A stretch of DNA of 64,000 bases from Serratia ficaria (GTDB lineage Bacteria > Pseudomonadota > Gammaproteobacteria > Enterobacterales > Enterobacteriaceae). Below the pieces are notes generated by a model. That model saw only the letters and a list, made by a program, of their open reading frames with translations, did no database searches and was not told the origin of the DNA. Of this stretch, positions 50,869-60,796 are shown piece after piece (position 1 is the first letter of the stretch; each line of letters begins with the position of its first letter). The translations under genes and the position numbers were made by a program. The stretch is from contig NZ_LT906479.1 in the NCBI RefSeq assembly GCF_900187015.1, positions 1,488,001 through 1,552,000 on the forward strand, read 5' to 3'.

Positions 50869-53800
50869 ACATGTTTACTACCGTATTGATCGCCAACCGC
50901 GGCGAAATCGCCTGCCGCGCCATCCGCACCCTGAAGCGTCTCGGGGTGACCAGCGTGGCGGTTTACTCCGACGCCGACCGCAATGCGCCGCACGTGGCCG
51001 AGGCCGATCGGGCGGTGGCGCTCGGCGGTGAAAAAGCCGCCGACAGCTATCTGCGCATCGACAAAATCCTGGCCGCCGCGGCCGCCACCGGCGCCCAGGC
51101 GATCTATCCCGGCTACGGTTTTTTGTCCGAGAGCGCCGAATTCGCCGACGCCTGCGCCGCGGCGGGCATCGCCTTTATCGGCCCGACGGCGGCGCAGATC
51201 CGCGAGTTCGGCCTGAAGCACCGGGCGCGCGAGCTGGCGGCGGTGGCGCAGGTGCCGATGACGCCGGGCACCGGCCTGCTGGACAGCGTGGAGCAGGCGG
51301 TCGACGCCGCTGCGCGCATCGGTTATCCGGTGATGCTGAAAACCACCGCCGGCGGCGGCGGTATCGGCCTGACGCGCTGCGATGACGAGCCGGCGCTGCG
51401 CGACGCCTACGACAGCGTAAAACGGCTCGGTGAGCAGTTCTTCCGCGACGCCGGCGCCTTTATCGAACGCTTTGTCGATAAGGCGCGCCACGTTGAGGTG
51501 CAGATCTTCGGCGACGGCCAGGGCCGGGTGGTGGCGCTGGGCGAGCGCGACTGTTCGCTGCAGCGCCGCAACCAGAAGGTGGTGGAGGAAACCCCGGCGC
51601 CGAACCTGCCGGCGGCGACCCGCCAGGCGCTGCATCGGGCGGCGGTCACGCTGGGCGAGTCGGTCGACTATCGCAGCGCCGGCACCGTAGAGTTCATCTA
51701 CGACGGCGCGCGCGACGAGTTTTACTTCCTCGAGGTCAACACCCGCTTGCAGGTGGAGCACCCGGTCACCGAAATGGTCACCGGCCTGGACCTGATTGAA
51801 TGCATGCTGCAGGTGGCGGCGGGCGATGCGCTGGACTGGGCGGCGCTGCAGCGCGCGCCGCAGGGGGCGGCGATCGAGGTGCGCCTCTACGCCGAAGATC
51901 CGCTGAAAAACTTCCAGCCCAGCCCCGGCGTGCTGACCGAGGTGCATTTCCCCGCCGGAGTGCGCGTCGACGGCTGGGTGGCGACCGGCAGCGAGGTGTC
52001 GGCATTCTACGACCCGATGATCGCCAAGCTGATCGTGCACGGGGACGACCGCCGGCAGGCGCTGGAGAAGCTGAGCGCGGCGCTGGACGCTACCCGTCTG
52101 CACGGCATCGCCACCAACCTCGATTACCTGCGGCAGGCGATCGCCACGCCGCAATTCACCGCCGGTGAAGTCTGGACCCGCATGCTGGACGGCTTCAGCT
52201 TCCAGCCGCACTGCGTCGAAGTGCTGCAGCCCGGCACCTACAGCAGCGTGCAGGACTACCCCGGCCGCCTCGGCTACTGGGATATCGGCGTGCCGCCGTC
52301 GGGGCCGATGGACGACTTCGCCTTCCGGCTGGCGAACCGCATCGTCGGCAACCATCCGGACGCCGCCGGGTTGGAGTTTACCCTGCAGGGGCCGACCCTG
52401 CGCTTCCACTGCGACGCGGTCATCGCCCTGACCGGCGCCGATTGCCCGGCCGATGTGGATGGCGAACCGGCGGCCTACTGGCAGCCGATCGCCATTCGGG
52501 CCGGCCAGGTGCTGACGCTGGGGCGCGCCACCCACGGCTGCCGCACCTATCTGGCGGTGCGCAACGGGTTCGACGTGCCGGTTTATCTCGGCAGCCGCTC
52601 CACGTTCGCCCTCGGCCAGTTCGGCGGCCACGCCGGCCGCACGCTGCGGGTGGCGGACATGCTGGCGATCGGCCAGCCGGCGCTGGCGGCCAGCACCACT
52701 CCGGCGCCGATCGCCGCGCCGCAGGCAATGGACGCCAGCCTGATCCCGCACTACGACAGCCTGTGGAATATCGGCGTGTTGTACGGGCCGCACGGCGCGC
52801 CGGATTTCTTCACCCCGGCGTCGATCGAGCGGTTTTTCGCCGAAGAATGGCAGGTGCACTACAACTCCAACCGCCTCGGCGTGCGGCTGGCGGGGCCGAA
52901 ACCCGACTGGGCGCGGCAGGACGGCGGCGAAGCCGGGCTGCACCCGTCCAACGTGCACGACTGCGAGTACGCGATCGGTTCGGTCAACTTTACCGGCGAT
53001 TTCCCGGTGATCCTGACCCGCGACGGGCCGAGCCTCGGCGGCTTCGTCTGCCCGGTGACCATCGCCAAGGCCGAGCTGTGGAAGGTCGGCCAGGTCAAAC
53101 CGGGCGATCGCATTCGCTTCCATCCGATCGGTTTCAAACAGGCGCAGTCGCTGGAGCAGGCGCAGCTCGGCAGCATTGAAGCGCTGGCGGCGGTGAAGGC
53201 CATCACCTTGCCGGCGCCGGACCTGACGCCGGCGGCGACCGTTTCCGCCGCGGTGCTGGCGGCGTTGCCGGCGGCGGAAGGGCGCCCGGCGGTGGTCTAC
53301 CGCCAGGCGGGGGACGGTTACATCCTGATGGAGTACGGCGACAACCTGCTCGATCTGGCGCTGCGCCTGCGCATCCACCTGCTGATGCAGTCGCTGCGTC
53401 AGGAGACGATCCCCGGCGTGGCGGAGCTGGCGCCGGGCGTGCGTTCGCTGCAGATCCGTTACGACAGCCGGGCGATCGGCCAGGCCGATCTGCTGCAGCG
53501 CCTGCTGGCGCGCGAGCAGGCGCTGGGCGACGTCAGCCAGCTGAAGGTGCCGACGCGCACCCTCTGGCTGCCGATGGCGTTCGAGGACGGCGCCACGCTG
53601 GGCGCGGTGGAACGCTATCAGCAGACGGTGCGCTCATCCGCACCCTGGCTGCCGAACAACGTCGATTTCATCCAGCGCATCAACGGGCTGAGCAGCCGAG
53701 AACAGGTGCGCGACATCATCTTCGACGCCAGTTACCTGATCCTCGGGCTGGGAGACGTTTATCTCGGCGCGCCCTGCGCGGTGCCGATCGACCCGCGCCA

Positions 53801-54494
53801 TCGCCTGCTGAGCTCCAAATACAACCCGGCGCGCACCCACACCGCCGAGGGCACGGTCGGCATCGGCGGCATGTACATGTGCATCTACGGCATGGATTCG
53901 CCGGGCGGCTATCAGCTGGTCGGGCGCACGCTGCCGATCTGGAACAAATTCCTCAAGAACCCGCAGTTCAGCGCCGGTGAACCCTGGCTGCTGCGCTTCT
54001 TCGACCAGGTGCGTTTCTACCCGGTCAGCGAACAGGAGCTGGAGGCGCAGCGGGAAGCCTTCCGCGAAGGGCGCGCGCAGGTGCGCATCGAGGACAGCGA
54101 GTTCGACTTCGCCGCATACGCGCGTTTTCTGGCGGACAACGCCGCCGACATCGCCGATTTCCAGCGGCGGCAGCAGCAGGCCTTCAGCCACGAAGTGGCG
54201 CGCTGGCGGGCCGATGAGGACGAAGCCGAAGCGCAGCTGCTGCCGCCGGATGACGACGAAGAGGAGATTGACGGCTATCTGGTCAGCGCCGATCTGAACG
54301 GCAACGTATGGAAGATCCTGGTGGAGCCGGGGCAAAGCGTGGCGGCCGGGCAGCCGCTGATCGTGGTCGAAGCGATGAAGATGGAGCTGGCGGTCACCGC
54401 GCCGCGCGCCGGGGTCGTCAAGCGCATCGGCTGTCAGCAGGGGCGGCCGGTAGGGCCGGGGGATGCGTTGCTGTGGCTGGAACACGCCGGTTGA
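50865..54494 (+). CDS. Urea carboxylase (biotin enzyme)
   Basis: The 1209-residue multidomain enzyme carboxylates urea to allophanate with ATP and bicarbonate. In order: biotin carboxylase (1-445, LIANRGEIACRAIRTLKRLG, KTTAGGGGIGLTR, EVNTRLQVEHPVTEMVTGLD), KipA-like domain (about 465-780, SVQDYPGRLGYWDIGVPPSG), KipI-like domain (about 800-1020), and a C-terminal biotin carrier domain with VVEAMKMELAV. Length is usual for the family. Some homologues act on guanidine, but those come with guanidine deiminase genes and a ykkC riboswitch; here urtABCDE points to urea. Confidence 0.94.
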   Translation: MNMFTTVLIANRGEIACRAIRTLKRLGVTSVAVYSDADRNAPHVAEADRAVALGGEKAADSYLRIDKILAAAAATGAQAIYPGYGFLSESAEFADACAAAGIAFIGPTAAQIREFGLKHRARELAAVAQVPMTPGTGLLDSVEQAVDAAARIGYPVMLKTTAGGGGIGLTRCDDEPALRDAYDSVKRLGEQFFRDAGAFIERFVDKARHVEVQIFGDGQGRVVALGERDCSLQRRNQKVVEETPAPNLPAATRQALHRAAVTLGESVDYRSAGTVEFIYDGARDEFYFLEVNTRLQVEHPVTEMVTGLDLIECMLQVAAGDALDWAALQRAPQGAAIEVRLYAEDPLKNFQPSPGVLTEVHFPAGVRVDGWVATGSEVSAFYDPMIAKLIVHGDDRRQALEKLSAALDATRLHGIATNLDYLRQAIATPQFTAGEVWTRMLDGFSFQPHCVEVLQPGTYSSVQDYPGRLGYWDIGVPPSGPMDDFAFRLANRIVGNHPDAAGLEFTLQGPTLRFHCDAVIALTGADCPADVDGEPAAYWQPIAIRAGQVLTLGRATHGCRTYLAVRNGFDVPVYLGSRSTFALGQFGGHAGRTLRVADMLAIGQPALAASTTPAPIAAPQAMDASLIPHYDSLWNIGVLYGPHGAPDFFTPASIERFFAEEWQVHYNSNRLGVRLAGPKPDWARQDGGEAGLHPSNVHDCEYAIGSVNFTGDFPVILTRDGPSLGGFVCPVTIAKAELWKVGQVKPGDRIRFHPIGFKQAQSLEQAQLGSIEALAAVKAITLPAPDLTPAATVSAAVLAALPAAEGRPAVVYRQAGDGYILMEYGDNLLDLALRLRIHLLMQSLRQETIPGVAELAPGVRSLQIRYDSRAIGQADLLQRLLAREQALGDVSQLKVPTRTLWLPMAFEDGATLGAVERYQQTVRSSAPWLPNNVDFIQRINGLSSREQVRDIIFDASYLILGLGDVYLGAPCAVPIDPRHRLLSSKYNPARTHTAEGTVGIGGMYMCIYGMDSPGGYQLVGRTLPIWNKFLKNPQFSAGEPWLLRFFDQVRFYPVSEQELEAQREAFREGRAQVRIEDSEFDFAAYARFLADNAADIADFQRRQQQAFSHEVARWRADEDEAEAQLLPPDDDEEEIDGYLVSADLNGNVWKILVEPGQSVAAGQPLIVVEAMKMELAVTAPRAGVVKRIGCQQGRPVGPGDALLWLEHAG

Positions 54495-54500
54495 TAACGG

Positions 54501-54522
54501 CGGGCGCGGCGGGCCGCGCCCG
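54501..54522 (+). repeat. GC hairpin between urea carboxylase and GntR genes
   Basis: CGGGCGCGGC and GCCGCGCCCG pair around GG in the 42-bp gap. It may partly stop transcription or set transcript stability. Confidence 0.5.
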
Positions 54523-54536
54523 CGGAGAGGGTAACC

Positions 54537-55241
54537 ATGCAAATCACCAACAATCGCGGTAAAGCGCGGCCGGAAGGGCTGGCGGAGCGCATTTACCTGC
54601 AGCTCAAGGACGACATTTTCGATTTTCAACTGCTGCCGGGCGATCGCTTCAGCGAGAACGAGGTCGCGATGCGCATGCAGGCCAGCCGCACGCCGGTGCG
54701 TCAGGCGCTGTTCCGGCTGGAGCGCGAAGGCTATGTCGAGGTGCATTTCCGCAGCGGCTGGCAGGTGCGGCCGTTCGACTTCGCCTATTTCGAAGAGCTG
54801 TACGACCTGCGCATCGTCCTGGAGCGCGAAGCGGTGGCCAGGCTGTGCGCCCGCACCGAGACGCCGCCGGCGTTGGCGGCGCTGGGAAAATTCTGGACCG
54901 ACGATCCGCGCCTGGCGGACGGCAAGGCGGTTTCAGTGCACGACGAACAGTTCCATATGGCGCTGGTGGCGGCGGCGGGCAACGGCGAAATGGCGCGCAT
55001 CCACCGCGATCTGACCGAGAAGATCCGCATCATCCGCCGGCTGGATTTCACTCAGGGCGCGCGGGTCGACGCCACCTATAACGAACACGCCGCCATCCTG
55101 CGGGCGATCCTGCAACGCCAAACCGGAGAGGCGCAAACGCTGCTCACGCAGCATATCGCCGTCAGCAAGGCCGAAGTACGAAAAATAACCCTGCATATGT
55201 TGCACCAGGCGCGATCGCGACAACCTGATCGCGCGGAGTGA
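54537..55241 (+). CDS. GntR/FadR-type regulator in the urea operon
   Basis: The 234-residue protein has a GntR winged HTH (residues about 15-80: ERIYLQLKDDIFDFQLLPGD, ASRTPVRQALFRLEREGYVE) and an FCD effector domain with LYDLRIVLEREAVARL and VHDEQFHMALVAAAGNGEM. Position between the urea-splitting genes and urtA suggests control of the operon by urea or a product. The ATG follows GAGAGGGTAACC. Whether it activates or represses is unknown. Confidence 0.87.
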   Translation: MQITNNRGKARPEGLAERIYLQLKDDIFDFQLLPGDRFSENEVAMRMQASRTPVRQALFRLEREGYVEVHFRSGWQVRPFDFAYFEELYDLRIVLEREAVARLCARTETPPALAALGKFWTDDPRLADGKAVSVHDEQFHMALVAAAGNGEMARIHRDLTEKIRIIRRLDFTQGARVDATYNEHAAILRAILQRQTGEAQTLLTQHIAVSKAEVRKITLHMLHQARSRQPDRAE

Positions 55242-55284
55242 ATTTTCGCTATCCATTTTTTCACACACATCAGGAGTTTGAATT

Positions 55285-56553
55285 ATGCAACGTCGTCACT
55301 TCATAAAAGTTTTTGCGCTGTCCGCCAGCGTGCTCGGCATGGGGATGGCCTGGAGCGCGCAGGCCGCCGACACCATCAAGGTCGGCATTCTGAGCTCGCT
55401 GTCCGGCACCATGGCCATCTCCGAAACGCCGCTGAAGGACGTGGCGCTGATGACCATCGACGACATCAACGCCAAGGGCGGGGTGTTGGGGAAAAAATTG
55501 GAGCCGGTGGTGGTGGATCCGGCCTCCAACTGGCCGCTGTTTGCCGAGAAGGCGCGCCAGCTGCTGAGCCAGGACAAGGTGGCGGCGGTGTTTGGCTGCT
55601 GGACTTCGGTGTCGCGCAAGTCGGTGCTGCCGGTGTTTGAGGAGTTGAACGGGCTGCTGTTCTATCCGGTGCAGTACGAAGGCGAAGAGATGTCGCCGAA
55701 CGTGTTCTACACCGGCGCGGCGCCGAACCAGCAGGCGATCCCGGCGGTGGAATACCTGCTGAGCGAAGACGGCGGCTCGGCCAAGCGTTTCTTCCTGCTG
55801 GGCACCGACTATGTCTACCCGCGCACCACCAACAAGATCCTGCGCGCCTTCCTGCACAGCAAGGGCGTACAGGATAAAGACATCGAAGAAGTTTAAACCC
55901 CGTTCGGCTACAGCGATTACCAGACCATAGTGGCGAATATCAAGAAATTCTCCGCCGGCGGCAAAACCGCGGTGATCTCCACCATCAACGGCGATTCCAA
56001 CGTGCCGTTCTACAAAGAGCTGGCCAATCAGGGCCTCAAGGCCACCGACGTGCCGGTGATCGCTTTCTCGGTCGGCGAGGAAGAGCTGCGCGGCATCGAC
56101 ACCAAACCGCTGGTGGGCAACCTGGCGGCCTGGAACTACTTCGAATCGGTGGACAACCCGACCAACAAGCAGTTCGTCAGCGAATGGAAAGCCTACGCCA
56201 AGGCGCACAACCTGCCGAATTACGCCACGGCGGTGACCAACGATCCGATGGAGGCCACCTACGTCGGCATCCATATGTGGGCGCAGGCGGTGGAGAAGGC
56301 CGGCACCACCGACGTCGACAAGGTGCGCGCAGCGATGGCCGGGCAGACCTTCGCCGCGCCGTCGGGCTTCACCCTGACCATGGATCAGACCAACCACCAC
56401 CTGCACAAGCCGGTGATGATCGGCGAAATTGAAGGCAACGGCCAGTTCAACGTGGTGTGGCAGACCGATGCGCCGGTGCGCGCCCAGCCGTGGAGCCCGT
56501 ACATTGCCGGCAACGACAAAAAGCCGGATCACCCGGTAAAAGGCGGCAAGTAA
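55285..56553 (+). pseudogene. urtA: urtA, urea-binding protein, interrupted by an in-frame stop
   Basis: The 422-codon frame encodes UrtA: a signal with twin Arg ([18 protein letters not shown]), [40 protein letters not shown] and [20 protein letters not shown]. Codon 204 is TAA (55894-55896) inside DIEEV-TPFGYSDYQTIVANI, where the family has a Tyr codon. The frame continues unbroken to 56553 with the rest of the protein (GEEELRGIDTKPLVGNLAAW), so one base, TAC or TAT to TAA, explains it. UrtA would bind urea in the periplasm. It may be a real null mutation or a sequencing error. Confidence 0.9.
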
Positions 56554-56579
56554 CAGCCGCCATCCCGCGTTAACGCAAT

Positions 56580-56599
56580 GGGCCGGGCACGCCCGGCCC
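56580..56599 (+). repeat. Intra-operon hairpin after urtA
   Basis: GGGCCGGGC and GCCCGGCCC pair around AC between urtA and urtB, the same kind of element as after phnD. It would allow more UrtA than permease to be made. Confidence 0.55.
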
Positions 56600-56618
56600 C
56601 CGACAGAAGAGGCTGCCG

Positions 56619-58199
56619 ATGCAACTTCCATTTTTCTTTCATTTTCGCCGCTGGCTTTGGCTGCTGTGCTGGCTGCCGCCGTTCGCGCAGGCCGGGCCGG
56701 CCGATGATTTCGCGGCGGCCAACCGCACGCAGCAGGCCAGGCTGCTGCAGGCCTGGGCGGCCGCGCCGGACGCCGCGCGGCTGCCGTTGCTGCAGGCGCT
56801 GAAGCAGGAAAACGTGGCGATCGACGAAGCCAAACGCGCCTTTGTCCTGCAGGGCGACGGTTATCTGCCGCTGGAGGGGGACGCGGCGCCGGTCGGCACG
56901 CCGAAGAAGCTGTGGCTGAACAACCGCCTGCGCATCCTGATTGCCAATGCGCTGTCGGCGCAGCGGCTGGTCAGCGGGGATCCGGCGCTGCGGCTGCAGG
57001 CCGCCAGCGCGCTGCAGCGCGAGGCGCAAAGCGACCAGCTGCCGCTGCTGACCCAACGGCTGGCGCAGGAAAAAGACGCCCGGGTGCGCGAGGCGCTGAG
57101 CATTGCGCTGGCGAACCTGCAGCTGAGCGACGCCAGCCCGCAGGTGCGGCTTAACGCGGTGCGGCTGCTGGGGGAGTCGGGCGACCCGGAAACCCAGACC
57201 CGGCTGCAGGCGCTGAGCGACGCCGCCCACGAACCGGACGCCGCGGTGCGCGCCGAGGCGCAGCACAGCCTGAGCCGCGTGCAGCACCGGCTGATGATCG
57301 GCGATCTGCTCGGCCAGGCGTTTACCGGCCTGTCGCTCGGTTCGATCCTGCTGCTGGCGGCGCTCGGGCTGGCGATCACCTACGGCCTGCTGGGGGTGAT
57401 CAACATGGCGCACGGCGAAATGCTGATGCTCGGCGCCTATTCGGCCTATCTGGTGCAGGGGGTGTTCCAGCAGCTGGCGCCGCAGTGGCTGGCGCTGTAC
57501 CCGTTGGCGGCGCTGCCGGTGGCCTTCGCCATCACCGCCGGCATCGGCATGACGCTGGAGCGCACGGTGATCCGTCACCTGTACGGCAGGCCGCTGGAGA
57601 CCCTGCTGGCCACCTGGGGCATCAGCCTGGTGCTGATCCAACTGGTGCGGGTGCTGTTCGGCGCCCAGAACGTCGAAGTCGCCAACCCGGCATGGCTGTC
57701 GGGCGGCGTGCAGCTGCTGCCGAACCTGGTGCTGCCGTGGAACCGCATCGCGGTGATCCTGTTCGTGGCGCTGGTGTTGGCGCTGACCTGGCTGTTGCTG
57801 AACAAGACGCGCCTCGGCATGAACGTGCGCGCGGTGACGCAGAACCGCGCCATGGCCGCCTGCTGCGGGGTGCCCACCGGTCAGGTGGACATGCTGGCGT
57901 TCGGGCTGGGCTCCGGCATCGCCGGGCTGGGCGGGGTGGCGCTGTCGCAGCTCGGCAACGTCGGGCCGGAGCTGGGGCAGGGCTACATCATCGATTCTTT
58001 CCTGGTGGTGGTGCTCGGCGGCGTCGGCCAACTGGCGGGGACGGTGGCGGCGGCATTTGGCCTCGGCATTCTCAACAAGATCCTCGAACCGCAGATCGGC
58101 GCCGTATTGGGCAAGATCCTGATCCTGGCGCTGATCGTTCTGTTTATTCAAAAACGTCCCCAGGGGCTGTTCTCTCTCAAGGGCAGGGTGATCGACTGA
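56619..58199 (+). CDS. urtB: Urea ABC permease UrtB
   Basis: The 526-residue protein has a signal-like N-terminus (RRWLWLLCWLPPFAQA), a helical domain of about 190 residues typical of UrtB, and a LivH-type permease with about eight helices (LGLAITYGLLGVINMAHGEM, LGMNVRAVTQNRAMAACCGV, GLGSGIAGLGGVALSQLGNV). With UrtC it forms the inner membrane channel. Its stop overlaps the urtC start by one base (TGATG). Confidence 0.92.
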   Translation: MQLPFFFHFRRWLWLLCWLPPFAQAGPADDFAAANRTQQARLLQAWAAAPDAARLPLLQALKQENVAIDEAKRAFVLQGDGYLPLEGDAAPVGTPKKLWLNNRLRILIANALSAQRLVSGDPALRLQAASALQREAQSDQLPLLTQRLAQEKDARVREALSIALANLQLSDASPQVRLNAVRLLGESGDPETQTRLQALSDAAHEPDAAVRAEAQHSLSRVQHRLMIGDLLGQAFTGLSLGSILLLAALGLAITYGLLGVINMAHGEMLMLGAYSAYLVQGVFQQLAPQWLALYPLAALPVAFAITAGIGMTLERTVIRHLYGRPLETLLATWGISLVLIQLVRVLFGAQNVEVANPAWLSGGVQLLPNLVLPWNRIAVILFVALVLALTWLLLNKTRLGMNVRAVTQNRAMAACCGVPTGQVDMLAFGLGSGIAGLGGVALSQLGNVGPELGQGYIIDSFLVVVLGGVGQLAGTVAAAFGLGILNKILEPQIGAVLGKILILALIVLFIQKRPQGLFSLKGRVID

Positions 58200-59275
58200 T
58201 GAGCCAACCATTGACCGTAACCGGCGCCCAGAAGGCGCCGCGGCTGGCGCTGAGCATCGGCGTGCCGGTGCTGCTGGCGCTGTTGATCATGCCGTTTCTG
58301 GCGCTGCTGCCGGCGGATCACCCGCTGGCGATCTCCACCTATACCCTGACGCTGGCGGGCAAAATCCTGTGCTACGCCATCGTGGCGGTGGCGCTCGATC
58401 TGGTGTGGGGCTATGCCGGGCTGCTGTCGCTCGGCCACGGGCTGTTTTTCGCCCTCGGCGGTTACGCCATGGGCATGTACCTGATGCGCCAGGCGGCGGG
58501 CGACGGGCTGCCGGCGTTCATGGCGTTTCTTTCCTGGAACGAACTGCCGTGGTTCTGGAGCGGCACCCAATACTTCGCCTGGGCGCTGTGCCTGATGGTG
58601 CTGGTGCCGGGCCTGCTGGCCTTGGTCTTCGGGTATTTCGCCTTCCGCTCGAAGATTAAAGGGGTGTATTTTTCCATCATGACCCAGGCGCTGACCTACG
58701 CCGGCATGCTGTTGTTCTTCCGCAACGAGACCGGCTTCGGCGGCAACAACGGCTTCACCGGCTTCACCACGCTGCTCGGTTTTCCGATTACCGCTACCGG
58801 CACCCGGGTGGCGCTGTTCCTGGCGACGGTGCTGCTGCTGGCCGCCAGCCTGGCTCTCGGTTTTGCGCTGGCGCGCAGCAAATTCGGCCGGGTGTTGACC
58901 GCGGTGCGCGACGCGGAAAACCGCCTGACGTTTTGCGGCTATGATCCGAAAGGCTTCAAGCTGTTTGTCTGGACGCTGTCGGCGGTGCTGTGCGGCCTGG
59001 CCGGCGCGCTGTATGTGCCGCAGGTAGGCATCATCAACCCCGGCGAGATGTCGCCGACCAATTCGATCGAGGCCGCCATCTGGGTGGCGCTCGGCGGGCG
59101 CGGCACCCTGGTGGGGCCGCTGCTCGGCGCCGGCATCGTCAACGGCGCCAAGAGCTGGTTCACCATGGCCATTCCCGAATACTGGCAGTTCTTCCTCGGC
59201 CTGATGTTTATCCTGGTCACGCTGTTTCTGCCGAAAGGGGTGATCGGCTTGCTGCGCAGGAGGAAAACGCCATGA
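58199..59275 (+). CDS. urtC: Urea ABC permease UrtC
   Basis: The 358-residue LivM-type permease shows YAIVAVALDLVWGYAGLLSL, GHGLFFALGGYAMGMYLM, NNGFTGFTTLLGFPITATGT and SVLTAVRDAEN-like coupling sequence RVLTAVRDAENRLTFCGYDP. I start at ATG 58199, overlapping the urtB stop; the much longer frame lies inside urtB. It pairs with UrtB. The stop overlaps the urtD start by four bases. Confidence 0.92.
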   Translation: MSQPLTVTGAQKAPRLALSIGVPVLLALLIMPFLALLPADHPLAISTYTLTLAGKILCYAIVAVALDLVWGYAGLLSLGHGLFFALGGYAMGMYLMRQAAGDGLPAFMAFLSWNELPWFWSGTQYFAWALCLMVLVPGLLALVFGYFAFRSKIKGVYFSIMTQALTYAGMLLFFRNETGFGGNNGFTGFTTLLGFPITATGTRVALFLATVLLLAASLALGFALARSKFGRVLTAVRDAENRLTFCGYDPKGFKLFVWTLSAVLCGLAGALYVPQVGIINPGEMSPTNSIEAAIWVALGGRGTLVGPLLGAGIVNGAKSWFTMAIPEYWQFFLGLMFILVTLFLPKGVIGLLRRRKTP

Positions 59276-60078
59276 ATGGCCAACAGATTACCGACGAGCT
59301 GTTTACCCAGCCGCTGCCGGCGGACAAACGCCGCCGGCAAACCGACCCGGTGCTGGCGCTGGATAACATCAACGTCAGCTTCGACGGTTTCCGCGCCCTG
59401 ACCGACCTGTCGCTACGGATCGGCGTCGGCGAACTGCGCTGCGTGATTGGCCCCAACGGCGCGGGCAAGACCACGCTGATGGACGTGATCACCGGCAAAA
59501 CCCGGCCGGACAGCGGCAGCGTGCTTTACGATCAGACCGTCGATCTGACCCGCCTGGAGCCGATGCAGATCGCCCGCGCCGGCATCGGCCGCAAGTTCCA
59601 GAAGCCGACGGTATTTGAGGCGCTGACGGTGTTCGAGAATCTGGAGATTGCCCAGAAAACGCAGAAATCGGTCTGGGCCTGCCTGCGGGCCAGGCTGAGC
59701 GGCGAACAGCGCGACCGCATCGACGAAATGCTGCAAACCCTGCGGCTGGACCGCGAGCGCCACCGGCCCGCCGGGCTGTTGTCGCACGGGCAGAAACAGT
59801 TTCTGGAAATCGGCATGCTGCTGGTGCAGGAGCCGCACCTGCTGCTGCTCGACGAACCGGCGGCCGGCATGACCGACGCCGAAACCGAATACACCGCCGA
59901 ACTGTTCCGCTCGTTGGCGGGCAAGCATTCGCTGATGGTGGTGGAACATGACATGGGCTTTGTGGAAACCATTGCCGATCACGTGACGGTGCTGCATCAG
60001 GGGCAGGTGTTGGCGGAGGGCTCATTGGCGCAGGTGCAGGCCGACGAGCGGGTGATAGACGTGTATCTGGGGCGCTGA
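59272..60078 (+). CDS. urtD: Urea ABC ATPase UrtD
   Basis: The 268-residue ATPase is LivG-like: VSFDGFRALTDLSLRIGVGE, Walker A GPNGAGKTTLMDVITGKTRP, GIGRKFQKPTVFEALTVFEN, signature LSHGQKQFLEIGMLL and Walker B LLLLDEPAAGMTDAETEYTA. LSHGQKQ is the UrtD form of the signature. It starts at ATG 59272 (overlap with urtC). Confidence 0.93.
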   Translation: MNGQQITDELFTQPLPADKRRRQTDPVLALDNINVSFDGFRALTDLSLRIGVGELRCVIGPNGAGKTTLMDVITGKTRPDSGSVLYDQTVDLTRLEPMQIARAGIGRKFQKPTVFEALTVFENLEIAQKTQKSVWACLRARLSGEQRDRIDEMLQTLRLDRERHRPAGLLSHGQKQFLEIGMLLVQEPHLLLLDEPAAGMTDAETEYTAELFRSLAGKHSLMVVEHDMGFVETIADHVTVLHQGQVLAEGSLAQVQADERVIDVYLGR

Positions 60079-60090
60079 GGAGCAACCGTT

Positions 60091-60789
60091 ATGCTGCAGG
60101 TAAGTGAATTAAATCAATATTATGGCGGCAGCCACATCCTGCGCGGCCTGTCGTTCGAGGCGAGGATCGGTGAGGTGACCTGCCTGCTGGGCCGCAACGG
60201 CGTGGGCAAGACCACGCTGCTGAAATGCCTGATGGGCCTGATCCCGGCGCGCAGCGGCGGCATCAGCTGGCGGGGCCAGGCGATCAACGGCAAAAAGCCG
60301 CACCAGCGGGTGCAGGCCGGCATCGCCTATGTGCCGCAGGGCCGGGAGATTTTCCCGCGCCTGACGGTGGAGGAAAACCTGCTGATGGGCCTGGCGCGTT
60401 TTTCCGGCGCCGAGGCGCGCAGCGTGCCGGAGCACATTTATGCCCTGTTCCCGGTGTTGCGGCAGATGAAGGATCGGCGCGGCGGCGATCTTTCCGGCGG
60501 GCAGCAGCAGCAGCTGGCGATCGGCCGGGCGCTGGCCTGCCGGCCGCAGCTGTTGATCCTCGACGAGCCGACCGAAGGGATCCAGCCTTCGGTGATCAAG
60601 GAGATCGGCGCGGTGATCAAACAGCTGGCGGCGCGCGGCGACATGGCGATCCTGCTGGTGGAACAATTCTATGACTTCGCCGCCGAACTGGCGGACAGCT
60701 ACCTGGTGATGTCGCGCGGCAGCATCGTGCAGCGCGGCGCCGGCAGCGCGATGGAGCAAGACGGGGTGCGCGGGCTGGTGGCGATTTGA
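60091..60789 (+). CDS. urtE: Urea ABC ATPase UrtE
   Basis: The 232-residue LivF-like ATPase has LNQYYGGSHILRGLSFEARI, Walker A GRNGVGKTT, QGREIFPRLTVEENLLMGLA, signature DLSGGQQQQLAIGRALACRP and Walker B LLILDEPTEGIQPSVIKEI; the IQPSVI block is typical of UrtE. It is the last gene of the operon, 12 bp after urtD. The downstream region holds a minus-strand toxin relic. Confidence 0.93.
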   Translation: MLQVSELNQYYGGSHILRGLSFEARIGEVTCLLGRNGVGKTTLLKCLMGLIPARSGGISWRGQAINGKKPHQRVQAGIAYVPQGREIFPRLTVEENLLMGLARFSGAEARSVPEHIYALFPVLRQMKDRRGGDLSGGQQQQLAIGRALACRPQLLILDEPTEGIQPSVIKEIGAVIKQLAARGDMAILLVEQFYDFAAELADSYLVMSRGSIVQRGAGSAMEQDGVRGLVAI

Positions 60790-60796
60790 CGTTGGG

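Noticed and set aside
50841..53378. 845-codon minus-strand open frame opposite urea carboxylase
   Set aside because: Mirror frame of a highly conserved GC-rich gene, with Arg/His/Gln-rich low-complexity product and no domain.
56529..58211. 560-codon minus-strand frame opposite urtB
   Set aside because: Gln/His/Arg-rich shadow of urtB codon bias, with no recognisable domain.
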